From Bacillus sp. Marseille-Q3570 (GTDB lineage Bacteria; Bacillota; Bacilli; Bacillales; Fictibacillaceae), in contig NZ_CAMGYZ010000012.1 of assembly GCF_946151055.1 (NCBI RefSeq), positions 1 to 64,000 of the forward strand: a DNA stretch of 64,000 nucleotides, given 5' to 3'. Position 1 is the first letter of the stretch. Each line of letters starts with the position of its first letter. A program made the translations under genes and the position numbers. Positions 16,754 through 25,075 of the stretch are shown here, in pieces. The notes beneath the pieces were generated by a model that had not been told where the DNA came from, did not search any database, and saw nothing but the letters and a program-made list of their open reading frames with translations.

Positions 16754-16789
16754 GCACCGCAAACATCTTACTGTTTTGCAGTGCTTTTT
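16752..16789 (+). terminator. Shared terminator between sinR and the slrR-like gene
   Basis: AAGCACCGCAAA and TTTGCAGTGCTT arms with T-runs on both sides; it lies between converging genes and can serve both. Confidence 0.8.
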
Positions 16790-17096
16790 ATTTTGCTCCT
16801 AGATTCATATATTTCTGTTGGTAGATGAAGTTCCGGACTTCACTGCTTGATAATCCTAACGCCCTCGCTTCTTTCATCAGCTTAACCCATTCCGGATCGA
16901 TCAAAAACTCCTCCATTTCAAAGAGATTCAAATCAAGTTCTTTAACTATCCTGATCATGTTGAAAAATGAAGGGTTTTGAATCTTTCCATTCTCTAAATT
17001 CAATATGTAAGCTTCAGTAACTTGTACACGTTGTGCAAGGTCAATAACTGAAATATGCTGCTCTAATCTAGCTTCTTTTATTTTGCTCCATAACAT
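16788..17096 (-). CDS. SlrR-like hybrid: SinR-type HTH plus SinI-type hook
   Basis: A 102-residue regulator. Residues 1-60 form an XRE helix-turn-helix (VIDLAQRVQVTEAYILNLENG), diverged from SinR in the recognition helix. Residues 66-92, DPEWVKLMKEARALGLSSSEVRNF, are closer to SinI and to the SlrR C-terminus than to SinR. By analogy with SlrR, it may bind SinR and redirect it. It is the last gene of the minus-strand stretch that begins at the MPQTG protein, following the second sortase and an 83-residue protein. The slrR-like role is inference. Confidence 0.8.
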   Translation of the reverse strand: MLWSKIKEARLEQHISVIDLAQRVQVTEAYILNLENGKIQNPSFFNMIRIVKELDLNLFEMEEFLIDPEWVKLMKEARALGLSSSEVRNFIYQQKYMNLGAK

Positions 17097-17128
17097 GATT
17101 TCGATCCCACCTTCTTACGGTTCATCTT

Positions 17129-17380
17129 TTAAGTTTTCATATCAATCAATGTTCCTACTTTCAATTCTCCAAATAGGATTTCATCATCTTGAATGAAAAT
17201 TTTTGAGTGTATATGTTTCTGTTCTAATGACTCGATTGCAGATTTCGTGTAGGAATAGGGACACTTTCCTATAAATTGATTATTGATCGAAATTTCACCT
17301 ATATCTTCATGGTTATAAGTAAGACAAATCTTTCTGTTATTAATATAAGAGATATAATCACCATTCAGCCTGCGAATCAT
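17129..17380 (-). CDS. Small hypothetical protein in the sortase unit
   Basis: An 83-residue soluble protein, beta-rich (YISYINNRKICLTYNHEDIG, ILFGELKVGTLIDMK), without signal peptide or membrane segment. The ATG at 17380 has GGGG seven bases upstream. It lies 16 bases after the second sortase and 32 bases before the SlrR-like gene. Not recognised. Its place between a sortase and a biofilm regulator suggests a role in matrix control or envelope assembly. Confidence 0.65.
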   Translation of the reverse strand: MIRRLNGDYISYINNRKICLTYNHEDIGEISINNQFIGKCPYSYTKSAIESLEQKHIHSKIFIQDDEILFGELKVGTLIDMKT

Positions 17381-17396
17381 GTGTAGTCCCCTTTTC

Positions 17397-18002
17397 TTAT
17401 GGATTTTTAAGCTTTGCTTGAACAATCAAACGATGGGTAGGATCTTTCATCGGATCACAGGTAATGAGGGTTACAATGGTTTTAGAAAGATCTGATGCTA
17501 GAACGGAAGTATCATCTGGAAGGACTCTTGTGGTGTGATATACGGTATAAGTGTATGTTTCATCTTTTGTTTTTATTATGATCTCATCTCCATGCACTAC
17601 CTCGTTTAAACGATTAAAATCTTTACCGTACGTGTAACTTCGATGTGCAGCAATGGCAGAATTTCCGAACTGGCCCAGTGATGAAGTCCCTGATAGATGT
17701 CCTGCACCCTTTTTTAGATTGGATAAAGTAGCTCCTTCAAGGACTGGCAGTCTAGCATCGATACTAGGGATTTCCACAGTACCAACCAATTCACCAGATG
17801 AAGGAGCTTCAGTACTTTCATCATCTGAAGCATAAACCTTTGACAATGAAGTAAAACTTTCTTCAGCTGTATCAGGGTCTGTTTGATTCCACTCTGAAAG
17901 AAGTTGTTGTTGTTGATGGATGCTATATTGGGATTTTAAATAAGGAATGAAAGCCGTCCCCAGACCGATTAAGAAGATGAATAACCCAAGTAGAAACCTC
18001 AT
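17397..18002 (-). CDS. Second class D-like sortase
   Basis: A 201-residue sortase: N-terminal anchor (residues 2-20), a Q/D/E/S-rich stalk, then the barrel. Catalytic histidine lies in IAAHRSYTYG, cysteine in VTLITCDPM and arginine in PTHRLIVQA. The ATG at 18002 has AAGGTG eight bases upstream and lies eight bases after the stop of the MPQTG protein, its likely substrate. It differs clearly from the first sortase of this island, which fits a different signal (MPQTG rather than LPNTA). Confidence 0.9.
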   Translation of the reverse strand: MRFLLGLFIFLIGLGTAFIPYLKSQYSIHQQQQLLSEWNQTDPDTAEESFTSLSKVYASDDESTEAPSSGELVGTVEIPSIDARLPVLEGATLSNLKKGAGHLSGTSSLGQFGNSAIAAHRSYTYGKDFNRLNEVVHGDEIIIKTKDETYTYTVYHTTRVLPDDTSVLASDLSKTIVTLITCDPMKDPTHRLIVQAKLKNP

Positions 18003-18009
18003 GAATAAT

Positions 18010-18666
18010 TCACCTTCTTGTTCGAAAACGAGGACGATCACTCGTCAAACGCTTTCGCATAATACCTACACCAAGGCCTGCTAACATAATACCTGATAAG
18101 TAATACCATAATGGGTTAGATTCACCTGTTTGTGGCATACCTCCACTATTAGTTGGAATTTCTTTATCCGGTGTACCACCGTTACTTGGCGGTGAAGTGT
18201 TACCTTCTGCGTAAAATTCTATTATAAATTCGGTCTCAAGTCCCTGAAATTCGTTACCAGACTCCCAAGGAAACTCTACAGAAAAAGTTATATCTTCCTG
18301 TGATTTCTGAGCAAGGTTACGAGGATCAAAGCCTTTAAATTCACTGAGTTTACCTTTATACAAAGAGCCTTTAGAGTCGTTAACTTGAAGGTTAAGTTGA
18401 TTGTATAAAAGCTCCGAACCAGACTTAAATTCAGCCTTCGTATTATACGTAAAATCATTATTACCATTATTCTGAATAGATATCTTCCGCTCTATAACGT
18501 CTCCAGGTTTAATGTTACTAAAATCAAACAATATGTTTGTTGGAGAAGTAGCTATATCTATAACTGAAGAACTCTCATCTGCTCCTGTTGTTCCTATAGG
18601 TGAAAATAGTACGAGTGTTAAAACTAGTAAACTATATATAATTACTAATTTACGGCTGATTTTCAT
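18010..18666 (-). CDS. TasA/camelysin-like surface protein with MPQTG sorting signal
   Basis: A 218-residue exported protein. Signal peptide: about residues 1-29. The mature start, with ILFDFSNIKPGDVIERKISIQNNG, mirrors the TasA stretch FDLTNMKPGDSIKRVFNLNNAG, so the domain is probably a TasA/camelysin-type jelly roll. A short S/P/G-rich linker leads to MPQTGE near residue 177, a hydrophobic segment and a basic tail: an LPXTG-type signal with M in place of L. It follows tasA after a terminator and precedes its sortase. It may be a wall-bound nucleator or cap for TasA fibres; this is inference. Confidence 0.82.
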   Translation of the reverse strand: MKISRKLVIIYSLLVLTLVLFSPIGTTGADESSSVIDIATSPTNILFDFSNIKPGDVIERKISIQNNGNNDFTYNTKAEFKSGSELLYNQLNLQVNDSKGSLYKGKLSEFKGFDPRNLAQKSQEDITFSVEFPWESGNEFQGLETEFIIEFYAEGNTSPPSNGGTPDKEIPTNSGGMPQTGESNPLWYYLSGIMLAGLGVGIMRKRLTSDRPRFRTRR

Positions 18667-18706
18667 TTTAAAAACCTCTCATTCACTCTGTAGAGATAAT
18701 AGTTTA

Positions 18707-18736
18707 ATAAAAAGGTGGGATACCCCACCTTTTTAT
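18707..18736 (-). terminator. Terminator after tasA
   Basis: AAAAAGGTGGG and CCCACCTTTTT arms around a 3-4 base loop, with A- and T-runs on both sides. It separates the tapA-sipW-tasA unit from the MPQTG-sortase unit; read-through could supply the latter, since no clear promoter was seen between them. Confidence 0.8.
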
Positions 18737-18757
18737 TAGTTTATTTTATATTCGAGT

Positions 18758-19603
18758 TTAGTCTGTAACAGGTTCACTAACAGTTGAACCAGGTTTTACA
18801 AGTTGGCTAGGTTCTGTTGAATTATCAGCATCAGAAGAGCCCTGAACCCCGTTGTTAATTGCACCACTACCATGTGAAGAGTCTAGGTTCATGCCATCCC
18901 ATTGTGTAGCTTCTAAATTGAACCAGAAATTAGCACTATTCCCTTGGAATTTATTTTGTACAAATTCACTATAAGCCCCACCAGTTCTTGTTTGATCATC
19001 CTTGAAAGTAATAACAAACATTACACTGTCCATATCTTCTGGGACGACAGGAATTCCTCTTAATGCAGTTTCACCTGATGGTACAACTAATGGTGCAAGG
19101 TTTATTCTTCCAGTACCATCAGATGCAATGTAATCAGATTTAATTTTTCCAGAATAAGATGCATTCACTAAATCATAAAGAGTTAATGTTTGCCCTGAGA
19201 CTACAATACTTTCCCTTGGTTCAAATTTTCCATCAGTATTCTCGGAATCCACTTTTAATGCATCAATCTCAAACTGTTTTAAGAATTCATTTAAATCACT
19301 GTTTGTACCATCACCTTGGGTAAAATCATCAGCTGTTGTATTTAATAGTACTTCCTTAATTGCTAAACTACCTGCATTATTCAAATTAAATACACGTTTA
19401 ATTGAATCCCCTGGTTTCATGTTAGTTAAATCAAAGTTTGCACCTTGATTTACATGACCAACCTCTAAATCCAAAGTACCCGCTGCAAAATGGTTGTTAA
19501 TTGTTGCAGTATCATTAAATGCTGCCCAAGTTCCTCCCCCAACTAATGATAAACCTAATGCCGCTGTTGCAACTCCCATGCCCAACTTCTTTTTAATACT
19601 CAT
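18758..19603 (-). CDS. tasA: TasA, major biofilm matrix fibre protein
   Basis: A 281-residue secreted fibre subunit. The N-terminus, KKKLGMGVATAALGLSLVGG followed by GTWAAFND, is the typical TasA signal peptide cleaved by SipW. FDLTNMKPGDSIKRVFNLNN, AIKEVLLNT, FKDDQTRTGG and FNLEATQWDG are TasA landmarks. The tail (SSDADNSTEPSQLVKPGSTV) is longer and different from that of B. subtilis TasA. The ATG at 19603 follows GGAGG at nine to ten bases. It is the last gene of tapA-sipW-tasA. Confidence 0.95.
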   Translation of the reverse strand: MSIKKKLGMGVATAALGLSLVGGGTWAAFNDTATINNHFAAGTLDLEVGHVNQGANFDLTNMKPGDSIKRVFNLNNAGSLAIKEVLLNTTADDFTQGDGTNSDLNEFLKQFEIDALKVDSENTDGKFEPRESIVVSGQTLTLYDLVNASYSGKIKSDYIASDGTGRINLAPLVVPSGETALRGIPVVPEDMDSVMFVITFKDDQTRTGGAYSEFVQNKFQGNSANFWFNLEATQWDGMNLDSSHGSGAINNGVQGSSDADNSTEPSQLVKPGSTVSEPVTD

Positions 19604-19709
19604 TAACAAAACTCCTCCTCTTTCCACCCATTTGGGTATGTATAATTTATTTTGAACTCACAAAGAAATTTAAGTTTCTATGTGAAGTATCAAACGAATC
19701 AATCTTGGC

Positions 19710-20279
19710 CTAACTACTAACTGATGTTTCTTCTTTCTTAGATGGTTCTAATTCTCTAATTGCACTTGTTATTGTGATAATTGAATATCCAAGTAACAGT
19801 AATCCCGGAATAATAAGAAGTAGAGCTCCACCCATTTTAGAATTTGCAAAATTCATCAGATATCCAAGATACGGTATAGTAAAACCTGTATACTCCCCTA
19901 TAACGTTTGCTGCTAGGACAGGTTCATTATCTGGATCTTTGTTGCTGTCACCTTTTGTAAGGTACTGTAAGGTTTCTCCTGATCCAATCACCTCATGTAT
20001 TCTGTGGGTTACAAGATTTGTTTGATCTTTCATGTAAGTAATAACATCACCTTTACTAAAACTCACTTTCCCTTCAACAGGTTCAATAGCGATAATCGAT
20101 CCCGTTTTAAAAGTTGGTTCCATGGATCCAGATAGAACTGTTTTTAACTGATATCCTAAAAAGTTAGGCTCTCCCCCTGACGCTTTGGAGGATATTACTA
20201 CAAATGCCATAAGGATAAACGTTATAAATAAGATTGTAGTTGTAAGATTACTAAGCACTTTCAAAACCTTTACTTTCAT
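19710..20279 (-). CDS. sipW: SipW, ER-type signal peptidase I
   Basis: A 189-residue membrane signal peptidase with a Ser-His dyad instead of the bacterial Ser-Lys: S50 or S52 in LSGSMEPT and the histidine in LVTHRIHEV. Membrane segments lie near residues 11-31 and 148-170. It is needed to process TasA and TapA. It begins three bases after the tapA stop, so the two are tightly coupled. Confidence 0.95.
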   Translation of the reverse strand: MKVKVLKVLSNLTTTILFITFILMAFVVISSKASGGEPNFLGYQLKTVLSGSMEPTFKTGSIIAIEPVEGKVSFSKGDVITYMKDQTNLVTHRIHEVIGSGETLQYLTKGDSNKDPDNEPVLAANVIGEYTGFTIPYLGYLMNFANSKMGGALLLIIPGLLLLGYSIITITSAIRELEPSKKEETSVSS

Positions 20280-20282
20280 TCT

Positions 20283-21107
20283 TCAATCACCATCACTTTG
20301 CGTTTTGTTATCAGTTTCTTTGTTACTCTTTTCCTCTTCTGACTTTGTGACTGGTTCAGTGATATCTTTATTAGCAGACTCTTTTGAGTCACTTTTTGCT
20401 GCATTTGTTTCTACATTTTGCTCAGATTCTTTCTCTCCCTGTGGTGAAGCTTCTTCTTCCGTTTTTGGAGTTATAGCATCTATTGATTCAGGTGCCTGTT
20501 CTTTTTTATTTTCTGACTCCGAGGGCTCATTCTGATCTTCCTGTGTATCAGCAGGATTATCCTGAGTATCGCCTTCTTCTTCAGTTGCAGGATCGATTAT
20601 ACAATCAAATAGAATTATTTCACTTGTCATAGTATTGAATGACTGTTCTCCATTTTCACTTTTGTGCCCAGGACGTTGATATGCCTTAAAGAAATACCTA
20701 CCGTTTTCCTCTGGTTTATAACTAAGTTCACCAGTTACGTTTTTACCTAATGGTTCTAATTCACCTGTATAAACAAGTTCTTTTTGATCGCTTTTATTCT
20801 CACCTAAAGCTTTGTATACTTCATATTTTGCAGTACCTTTCATATCTTCACCGCCGTTTTTAATAGGGACAGTAATTTTTCCATCACTACAATTTTTTTC
20901 TATCTTTTTGCCTATAATTTCTAAAGAACTTTTATCCCATTCAATAGGAAATACATCTGCTGCGCCTAGGTGATTTTTTATTCTTTCTATGTCGTTAAAA
21001 CTTGCTATTGTAGGTGAGGATAGGTAAACGATCATTAACAATAGAAGATAAACCGACAAAACCCCTTTAAAGCCAGTAATCATTTTAATTTGTCTTTTTC
21101 TTTTCAT
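20283..21107 (-). CDS. tapA: TapA, TasA anchoring/assembly protein
   Basis: A 274-residue exported protein. An N-terminal hydrophobic segment (about residues 12-36) is followed by the TapA domain: WDKSSLEIIG, TAKYEVYKA, GRYFFKAYQRPGH and two cysteines (NCSDG and FDCIID). The last 110 residues are a low-complexity, E/S/N/T/K-rich tail. It has no sorting signal, unlike the TapA-like protein at 13.5 kb. The ATG at 21107 has AGGG nine bases upstream; an in-frame ATG 16 codons earlier is possible. It is first in tapA-sipW-tasA, under a sigma-A promoter overlapped by SinR-type sites. Confidence 0.9.
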   Translation of the reverse strand: MKRKRQIKMITGFKGVLSVYLLLLMIVYLSSPTIASFNDIERIKNHLGAADVFPIEWDKSSLEIIGKKIEKNCSDGKITVPIKNGGEDMKGTAKYEVYKALGENKSDQKELVYTGELEPLGKNVTGELSYKPEENGRYFFKAYQRPGHKSENGEQSFNTMTSEIILFDCIIDPATEEEGDTQDNPADTQEDQNEPSESENKKEQAPESIDAITPKTEEEASPQGEKESEQNVETNAAKSDSKESANKDITEPVTKSEEEKSNKETDNKTQSDGD

Positions 21108-21184
21108 TGTCAATCGCCCTTTTCTTATGGGACTCACCCTTTCTTGATGTGACATTTTGAAATATTCCTGAACATCCTATGTAT

Positions 21185-21413
21185 GTTCTTTTTTAAGAAC
21201 ATCTTATATTCGGAGTATATACCTATATAACGAACGAATAAACATGTGAAAATGGTCATATTGTTCGTTTAAGGGAACGTTTCTGCCTATTCACTCTAAT
21301 TAACTTCATTTTTCGTACTTTTTTAAGTTTTTTAAATTTCTTTTTAAAGAACAATTATAATAGTAACCTAATTCATGTCCAATTAAGGGTTGTTGCTGTT
21401 CTTTTAATAGAAC
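21185..21413 (-). promoter_or_regulatory. tapA promoter with four SinR-type operators
   Basis: On the minus strand, a -35 TTGGAC (21382-21377), 17 bases and a -10 TATAAT (21359-21354) form a sigma-A promoter. Four GTTC/GAAC palindromes surround it: GTTCTTTTAATAGAAC (21398-21413, upstream of -35), TTTCTTTTTAAAGAAC (21337-21352, over the start point), GTTCGTTTAAGGGAAC (21263-21278) and GTTCTTTTTTAAGAAC (21185-21200) in the leader. These match the 16-base inverted SinR operator form. The tapA leader would be about 240 bases. Confidence 0.8.
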
Positions 21414-21422
21414 AATCTTACA

Positions 21423-21452
21423 AAAAAAATCCTGATGATCTCTCATCAGGAT
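21423..21452 (-). terminator. Strong terminator of a small minus-strand gene
   Basis: ATCCTGATG and CATCAGGAT arms with a 6-base loop and eight T on the minus strand. It ends the 44-residue gene at 21511-21645 before the tapA promoter region. Confidence 0.85.
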
Positions 21453-21510
21453 GCGAAATTTGTTTATTTAGCTTATTGGCATATATTTCAGCGTAATTTG
21501 GTCGTTGACA

Positions 21511-21645
21511 TCATTCACTTTCCATCTTCTTCACTTCGTTTTCTGCGTAGCTTGGCATTTTGGCTGCTTTTGAGCGTTGTTCCATTTCTTTTGCGTTGTT
21601 GTTGCGTTGTGCGTTGGCGTTGCCTTTTTTCTGTTTGCCCATCAT
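21511..21645 (-). CDS. Small basic hydrophilic protein
   Basis: A 44-residue protein starting MMGKQKKGNANAQRNNNAKE and ending in KKMESE: hydrophilic, rich in N, Q, K and A, without hydrophobic core. AGGAGG stands five bases before the first of two ATGs, and a strong terminator follows at 21423-21452, so it is very probably expressed. The composition is like small spore or nucleic-acid-associated proteins, but no named family is recognised. Confidence 0.7.
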   Translation of the reverse strand: MMGKQKKGNANAQRNNNAKEMEQRSKAAKMPSYAENEVKKMESE

Positions 21646-21740
21646 TCGAACCTCCTGACATCTGTTTTTATTAGTATGGACGATTTGTCATTCATAATTC
21701 TTCTATTTTTGGTCAATCTAAGGTATAGGAGGTGTTCGTT

Positions 21741-22001
21741 ATGAGTGGACCTTATTTATGTCCGGGCTGTAAAACCAATCGAACCCGCTTCAATGTGATT
21801 GAACAGATTCCTAAAGGCGTTAAGCTGGACCCGCAATCTGGGGATGTCGTCGAGGAGTATTCGAACGATGACCTTGAGATGTTCCATATGCCTTATAAAG
21901 GGTCGCAATATCGTGTACAATGTGCTGCATGCGGGTTGATCGAAAATGAAGAAACATTCAAAGCACGCGCCAGCTCGTCACAAAACCCATTTCTTTCGTA
22001 A
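21741..22001 (+). CDS. Small zinc-ribbon-like protein
   Basis: An 86-residue protein with two cysteine pairs, CPGCKTNRTRFN near residue 7 and CAACGLIE near residue 63, which together can form one zinc ribbon; a third stretch, DLEMFHMPYKGSQYRVQ, lies between. The ATG at 21741 is preceded by AGGAGGTGTTCGTT. Not assigned to a named family. It is a single gene that shares a convergent terminator with the next gene. Confidence 0.72.
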   Translation: MSGPYLCPGCKTNRTRFNVIEQIPKGVKLDPQSGDVVEEYSNDDLEMFHMPYKGSQYRVQCAACGLIENEETFKARASSSQNPFLS

Positions 22002-22003
22002 GA

Positions 22004-22028
22004 AAAAGCACCCGTCAAGGTGCTTTTA
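22004..22028 (+). terminator. Bidirectional terminator
   Basis: AAAAGCACC and GGTGCTTTT arms around a 6-base loop, between convergent genes; it overlaps the last codon of the minus-strand gene. Confidence 0.8.
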
Positions 22029-23564
22029 TTCGTTCAATTCAAAATTCAGTTCATTGTCATCAAATTCGATATACTTTGGGATCTGTAATAATCGTATCTT
22101 CATCTCTTCAAGCCGTTCAAAATCTTCTTTTTTCATACCGAAAAATTGTTGCTGTTCGTAAATTTCACCATCAGAATGTACCCCTTGTGAGTACCCCTGT
22201 TGCGATAGAATCGGTTTGCCATCCTGATCTGTCAATTCGTAAAACGCTTCACCGAACCGATATTGAGCTAAATCAGGCATTTCTTTTATACGTTTTTGAT
22301 ATTCGGTATAGTTTGTGAAATGGAGGCCTTGCAATTCTTTATCCGCTTTTATCGATAACACGAAGCCATAATTGAAATCATTCGCTCCAGGTCCGATTTG
22401 GTCTTTTTCCATTTTGGCAAGGTTGAACTCTATCCCATTGACTGTACCTATTTTTCGATTGATTTGTTCGCTTTTGTTTCCTTCTTTATCTCTCTCAAGG
22501 AATCGCTGTAAATCTCCACTCGTGATTGTATGTGATACTTCTTCATCGGTACTGTAGGTGGCGCCGAGAACTTTCAGCTTAAGCACTTCTTCATTTACAA
22601 AGGTAAGACCCTGATAATGCGGAAGACCTAAGAATTGTTGTCCATCGGGTTTTGTTTGGATCGGCGCGAAGTCCTGGTGTCCGTTATAGTTATAATTCAA
22701 TCTGTTGAACTCGTATGGGGAATCAATCACAACATTCAGCTGACTGAAATTCAAGCGCATTTCAAGATCTGTAAAAGTGATTTCCATATCATCAGCTAAC
22801 TTTACTTTTTGATTGATCGGCTTCTTCTCTAAAATGGGATTCCAGCTTTTGAAAGGATAATCAAAAGACAAATCGTCCAGTGCGATCGAAGTTTCAGAAT
22901 CATTTTCCCTCTTTTGGATCAATTCGATATCGCCTAATCCGATTTTATTTATTTTTTCAACTGCTTCTGTATTGAAGGTATGCTTTTGTTCTGCATCCAG
23001 CCATTCAGAAAAATCCTGGAACATCTTTTCATTGAATTCAGGTTCAATCCATAAACGTCGATAGATCCTGTTTTTATAGACAACACCGTCATTAGGTAAA
23101 TATACCCCTCCAGGGTGATTTCTGTTTCCAACCGCAACTTCAAACGGTTCTTGTCCTTCAGCATGATATGTCAGCCGATCAAGTGACAAACATGGAATTT
23201 CTTCAGGTTTATCATCAAAAGGAGATAAGTCGAGGCTGTAGGTGACCAATAGGCGCATGTCTTCGTTCCAAACCGAGTGGATTTTGAAAGTACGTCTTTC
23301 CTCTATGATATCAACCTCTATATCCTTGATTTCTGTCATAAGATCATATTCTTCAATCAATTGAAGTTGCTGTGGATCATGGTTTCTAACGGATTGGTTC
23401 AACTTTTCATTCAGTTCGCTTTTTGTTTTTGCCACATTGAACACTTCTTCATCAACCGCAAACGAGGTCTGTTCTTTTTCCTTGAAGATGTCGGTTATGA
23501 ACAGGAATGCCAGGACAATCAGAACGACTGGTACAATCTTTATGAATTTATTTTTCCCTTTCAT
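22026..23564 (-). CDS. Membrane-anchored extracytoplasmic protein, paralogue A
   Basis: A 512-residue protein with one N-terminal membrane segment (residues 7-24, KIVPVVLIVLAFLFITDIF) and a large, beta-rich, charged outside part. It shares with its two upstream neighbours the motif NDGxVxxxRxYRxxxIxxxF (here at NDGVVYKNRIYRRLWIEPEF), a later (T/S)DEEVSHTI stretch, and a C-terminal FFGMKKEDFERLEEM. No catalytic motif or sorting signal is seen, and no family is recognised. Its start overlaps the preceding gene by 17 bases, and GGGGG stands six bases before the ATG. It is the last gene of a three-gene tandem array. Confidence 0.8.
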   Translation of the reverse strand: MKGKNKFIKIVPVVLIVLAFLFITDIFKEKEQTSFAVDEEVFNVAKTKSELNEKLNQSVRNHDPQQLQLIEEYDLMTEIKDIEVDIIEERRTFKIHSVWNEDMRLLVTYSLDLSPFDDKPEEIPCLSLDRLTYHAEGQEPFEVAVGNRNHPGGVYLPNDGVVYKNRIYRRLWIEPEFNEKMFQDFSEWLDAEQKHTFNTEAVEKINKIGLGDIELIQKRENDSETSIALDDLSFDYPFKSWNPILEKKPINQKVKLADDMEITFTDLEMRLNFSQLNVVIDSPYEFNRLNYNYNGHQDFAPIQTKPDGQQFLGLPHYQGLTFVNEEVLKLKVLGATYSTDEEVSHTITSGDLQRFLERDKEGNKSEQINRKIGTVNGIEFNLAKMEKDQIGPGANDFNYGFVLSIKADKELQGLHFTNYTEYQKRIKEMPDLAQYRFGEAFYELTDQDGKPILSQQGYSQGVHSDGEIYEQQQFFGMKKEDFERLEEMKIRLLQIPKYIEFDDNELNFELNE

Positions 23565-25050
23565 CGTTTCCCCCTTGATTCAACTTTATATTGAGTTCTT
23601 TTTCATCAGTATTAAGGTGGTTCGAGATGTTCCATATTCGTACATTGAGTTCTTCTACTTGTTTGAATTTTTCTTTTTCTATGCCGAAGTATTGGATATG
23701 TACATTGTCTTCCACACCATGTCCGTATAAATCCAGAACTCTGATGACCTCACCATCTTGATCAGACATCTGTATGAAAGGATGTCCTTCGAGGCGATCC
23801 CTCTCTTCTTCTGGGTAACTCTCCATTTCTTCCTCTATACTTGTATAGTCGGTAATGTATGAACTGCGATAATTCTCCGTGTTTGTCTTTTTCAATTCGA
23901 AACCGATCGTCGCGCTGTCAGATCCACTACCACTTGGCCTGATGGTATGCAGAGTAAACTCAGTTCCGTTTACCACTCCCAGGGTACGGTTGATATTATG
24001 AATAGAATCAACACCTCTTTTTCGATAAGCAGTGAGTTCTTCCTTTGTGACTTTAAAAGTCAATTCTTCTTCTGAAGGGATCTCAGCGGCCAAGATCTTA
24101 AATTCGAAACGGTCCGTCATGTTTTCTTCGAAGATCGGTAACGTTAGAAATTGATTTCCATCTTCATCTTTTTCGATGATCGCTCTGTCGGGACGCCCAT
24201 TACGTTCGTAGATCAGCGTCCTCAACGTCGTTTTTTCATCCTCTGATCCTATATCTAGGTACAATCTTTGGGAGTACAACAACGTCTCCAATCTTTTAAA
24301 ATGGATCGAAACGGTTTCATTCAGTTGAAGTGTTTCTTCAAGATCTTTTGTTTCAAGTATAGTGTTTTCACCTATAAAATTACTTTTCAGCGTAATATCC
24401 TCTATGTAAATTGGCTGGTCTTCCGGTTTGTCTTTCTTGATGAAATGGACATCTTTAAGTTCGACTTTATGGATCTTTTCGATTGCACCTTCCCGTGCCG
24501 TCCAATCATTTTCCAAAGTAGGAAAGTCAGCTTCGATGAAAACTCTTCTGTAGAGGCGGTTTTCATACACGATCCCATCATTCGGCCAGTTAAAGGCGTT
24601 TTGTTCAGTTGGATACTGCACGTCGATTTCCAACGGTTTCTTGTCCTCTGTAAAATAGGTGAGTCGGTCCAGAAGCAAGTAAGGGATATCATTCGGTTCC
24701 TCATCGTCTGGCAACAGGTTGAAGCTGTATGTTATAAGCAATCCTAAATGCTGGTTGACTACCGAGTGGATTCGAAAATCACGTCGTTTCTCCATAATCG
24801 ATACATTGACATCATCAATTTCTGTGTCCAGACTGTATTCGTCAACCCGTTGCTGAAAGCCATAATCGGGCATATCCACTTCAAATCTCAACTGCTTTCG
24901 AAGATCAGATTTTGATTCTGTGACCCTGAACTTTTCATCATCTACAGAAATTGCCGTTCGTTCTCGCTCCTGGAATTTTTCACTGATGAGGAAAAAAGCT
25001 ACCATGATCAGAACAACGGGAATGATTTTTATCAGCTTTTTCTTTTTCAT
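23548..25050 (-). CDS. Membrane-anchored extracytoplasmic protein, paralogue B
   Basis: A 500-residue paralogue with the same layout: N-terminal basic MKKKKLIKIIP then hydrophobic VVLIMVAFFLISEKF, and an extracellular body. The family motif is NDGIVYENRLYRRVFIEADF, and the tail is YFGIEKEKFKQVEEL. The ATG at 25050 has GGGGG five bases upstream and is chosen over a TTG four codons earlier. Middle gene of the array. Function unknown. Confidence 0.8.
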   Translation of the reverse strand: MKKKKLIKIIPVVLIMVAFFLISEKFQERERTAISVDDEKFRVTESKSDLRKQLRFEVDMPDYGFQQRVDEYSLDTEIDDVNVSIMEKRRDFRIHSVVNQHLGLLITYSFNLLPDDEEPNDIPYLLLDRLTYFTEDKKPLEIDVQYPTEQNAFNWPNDGIVYENRLYRRVFIEADFPTLENDWTAREGAIEKIHKVELKDVHFIKKDKPEDQPIYIEDITLKSNFIGENTILETKDLEETLQLNETVSIHFKRLETLLYSQRLYLDIGSEDEKTTLRTLIYERNGRPDRAIIEKDEDGNQFLTLPIFEENMTDRFEFKILAAEIPSEEELTFKVTKEELTAYRKRGVDSIHNINRTLGVVNGTEFTLHTIRPSGSGSDSATIGFELKKTNTENYRSSYITDYTSIEEEMESYPEEERDRLEGHPFIQMSDQDGEVIRVLDLYGHGVEDNVHIQYFGIEKEKFKQVEELNVRIWNISNHLNTDEKELNIKLNQGGNDEREK

Positions 25051-25075
25051 TTTTGCCCCCAATTCGGTTCTGACC

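Noticed and set aside
21435-21674. Plus-strand cysteine/phenylalanine-rich frame
   Set aside because: Complement of the small basic gene at 21511-21645, which has an AGGAGG site and a terminator.
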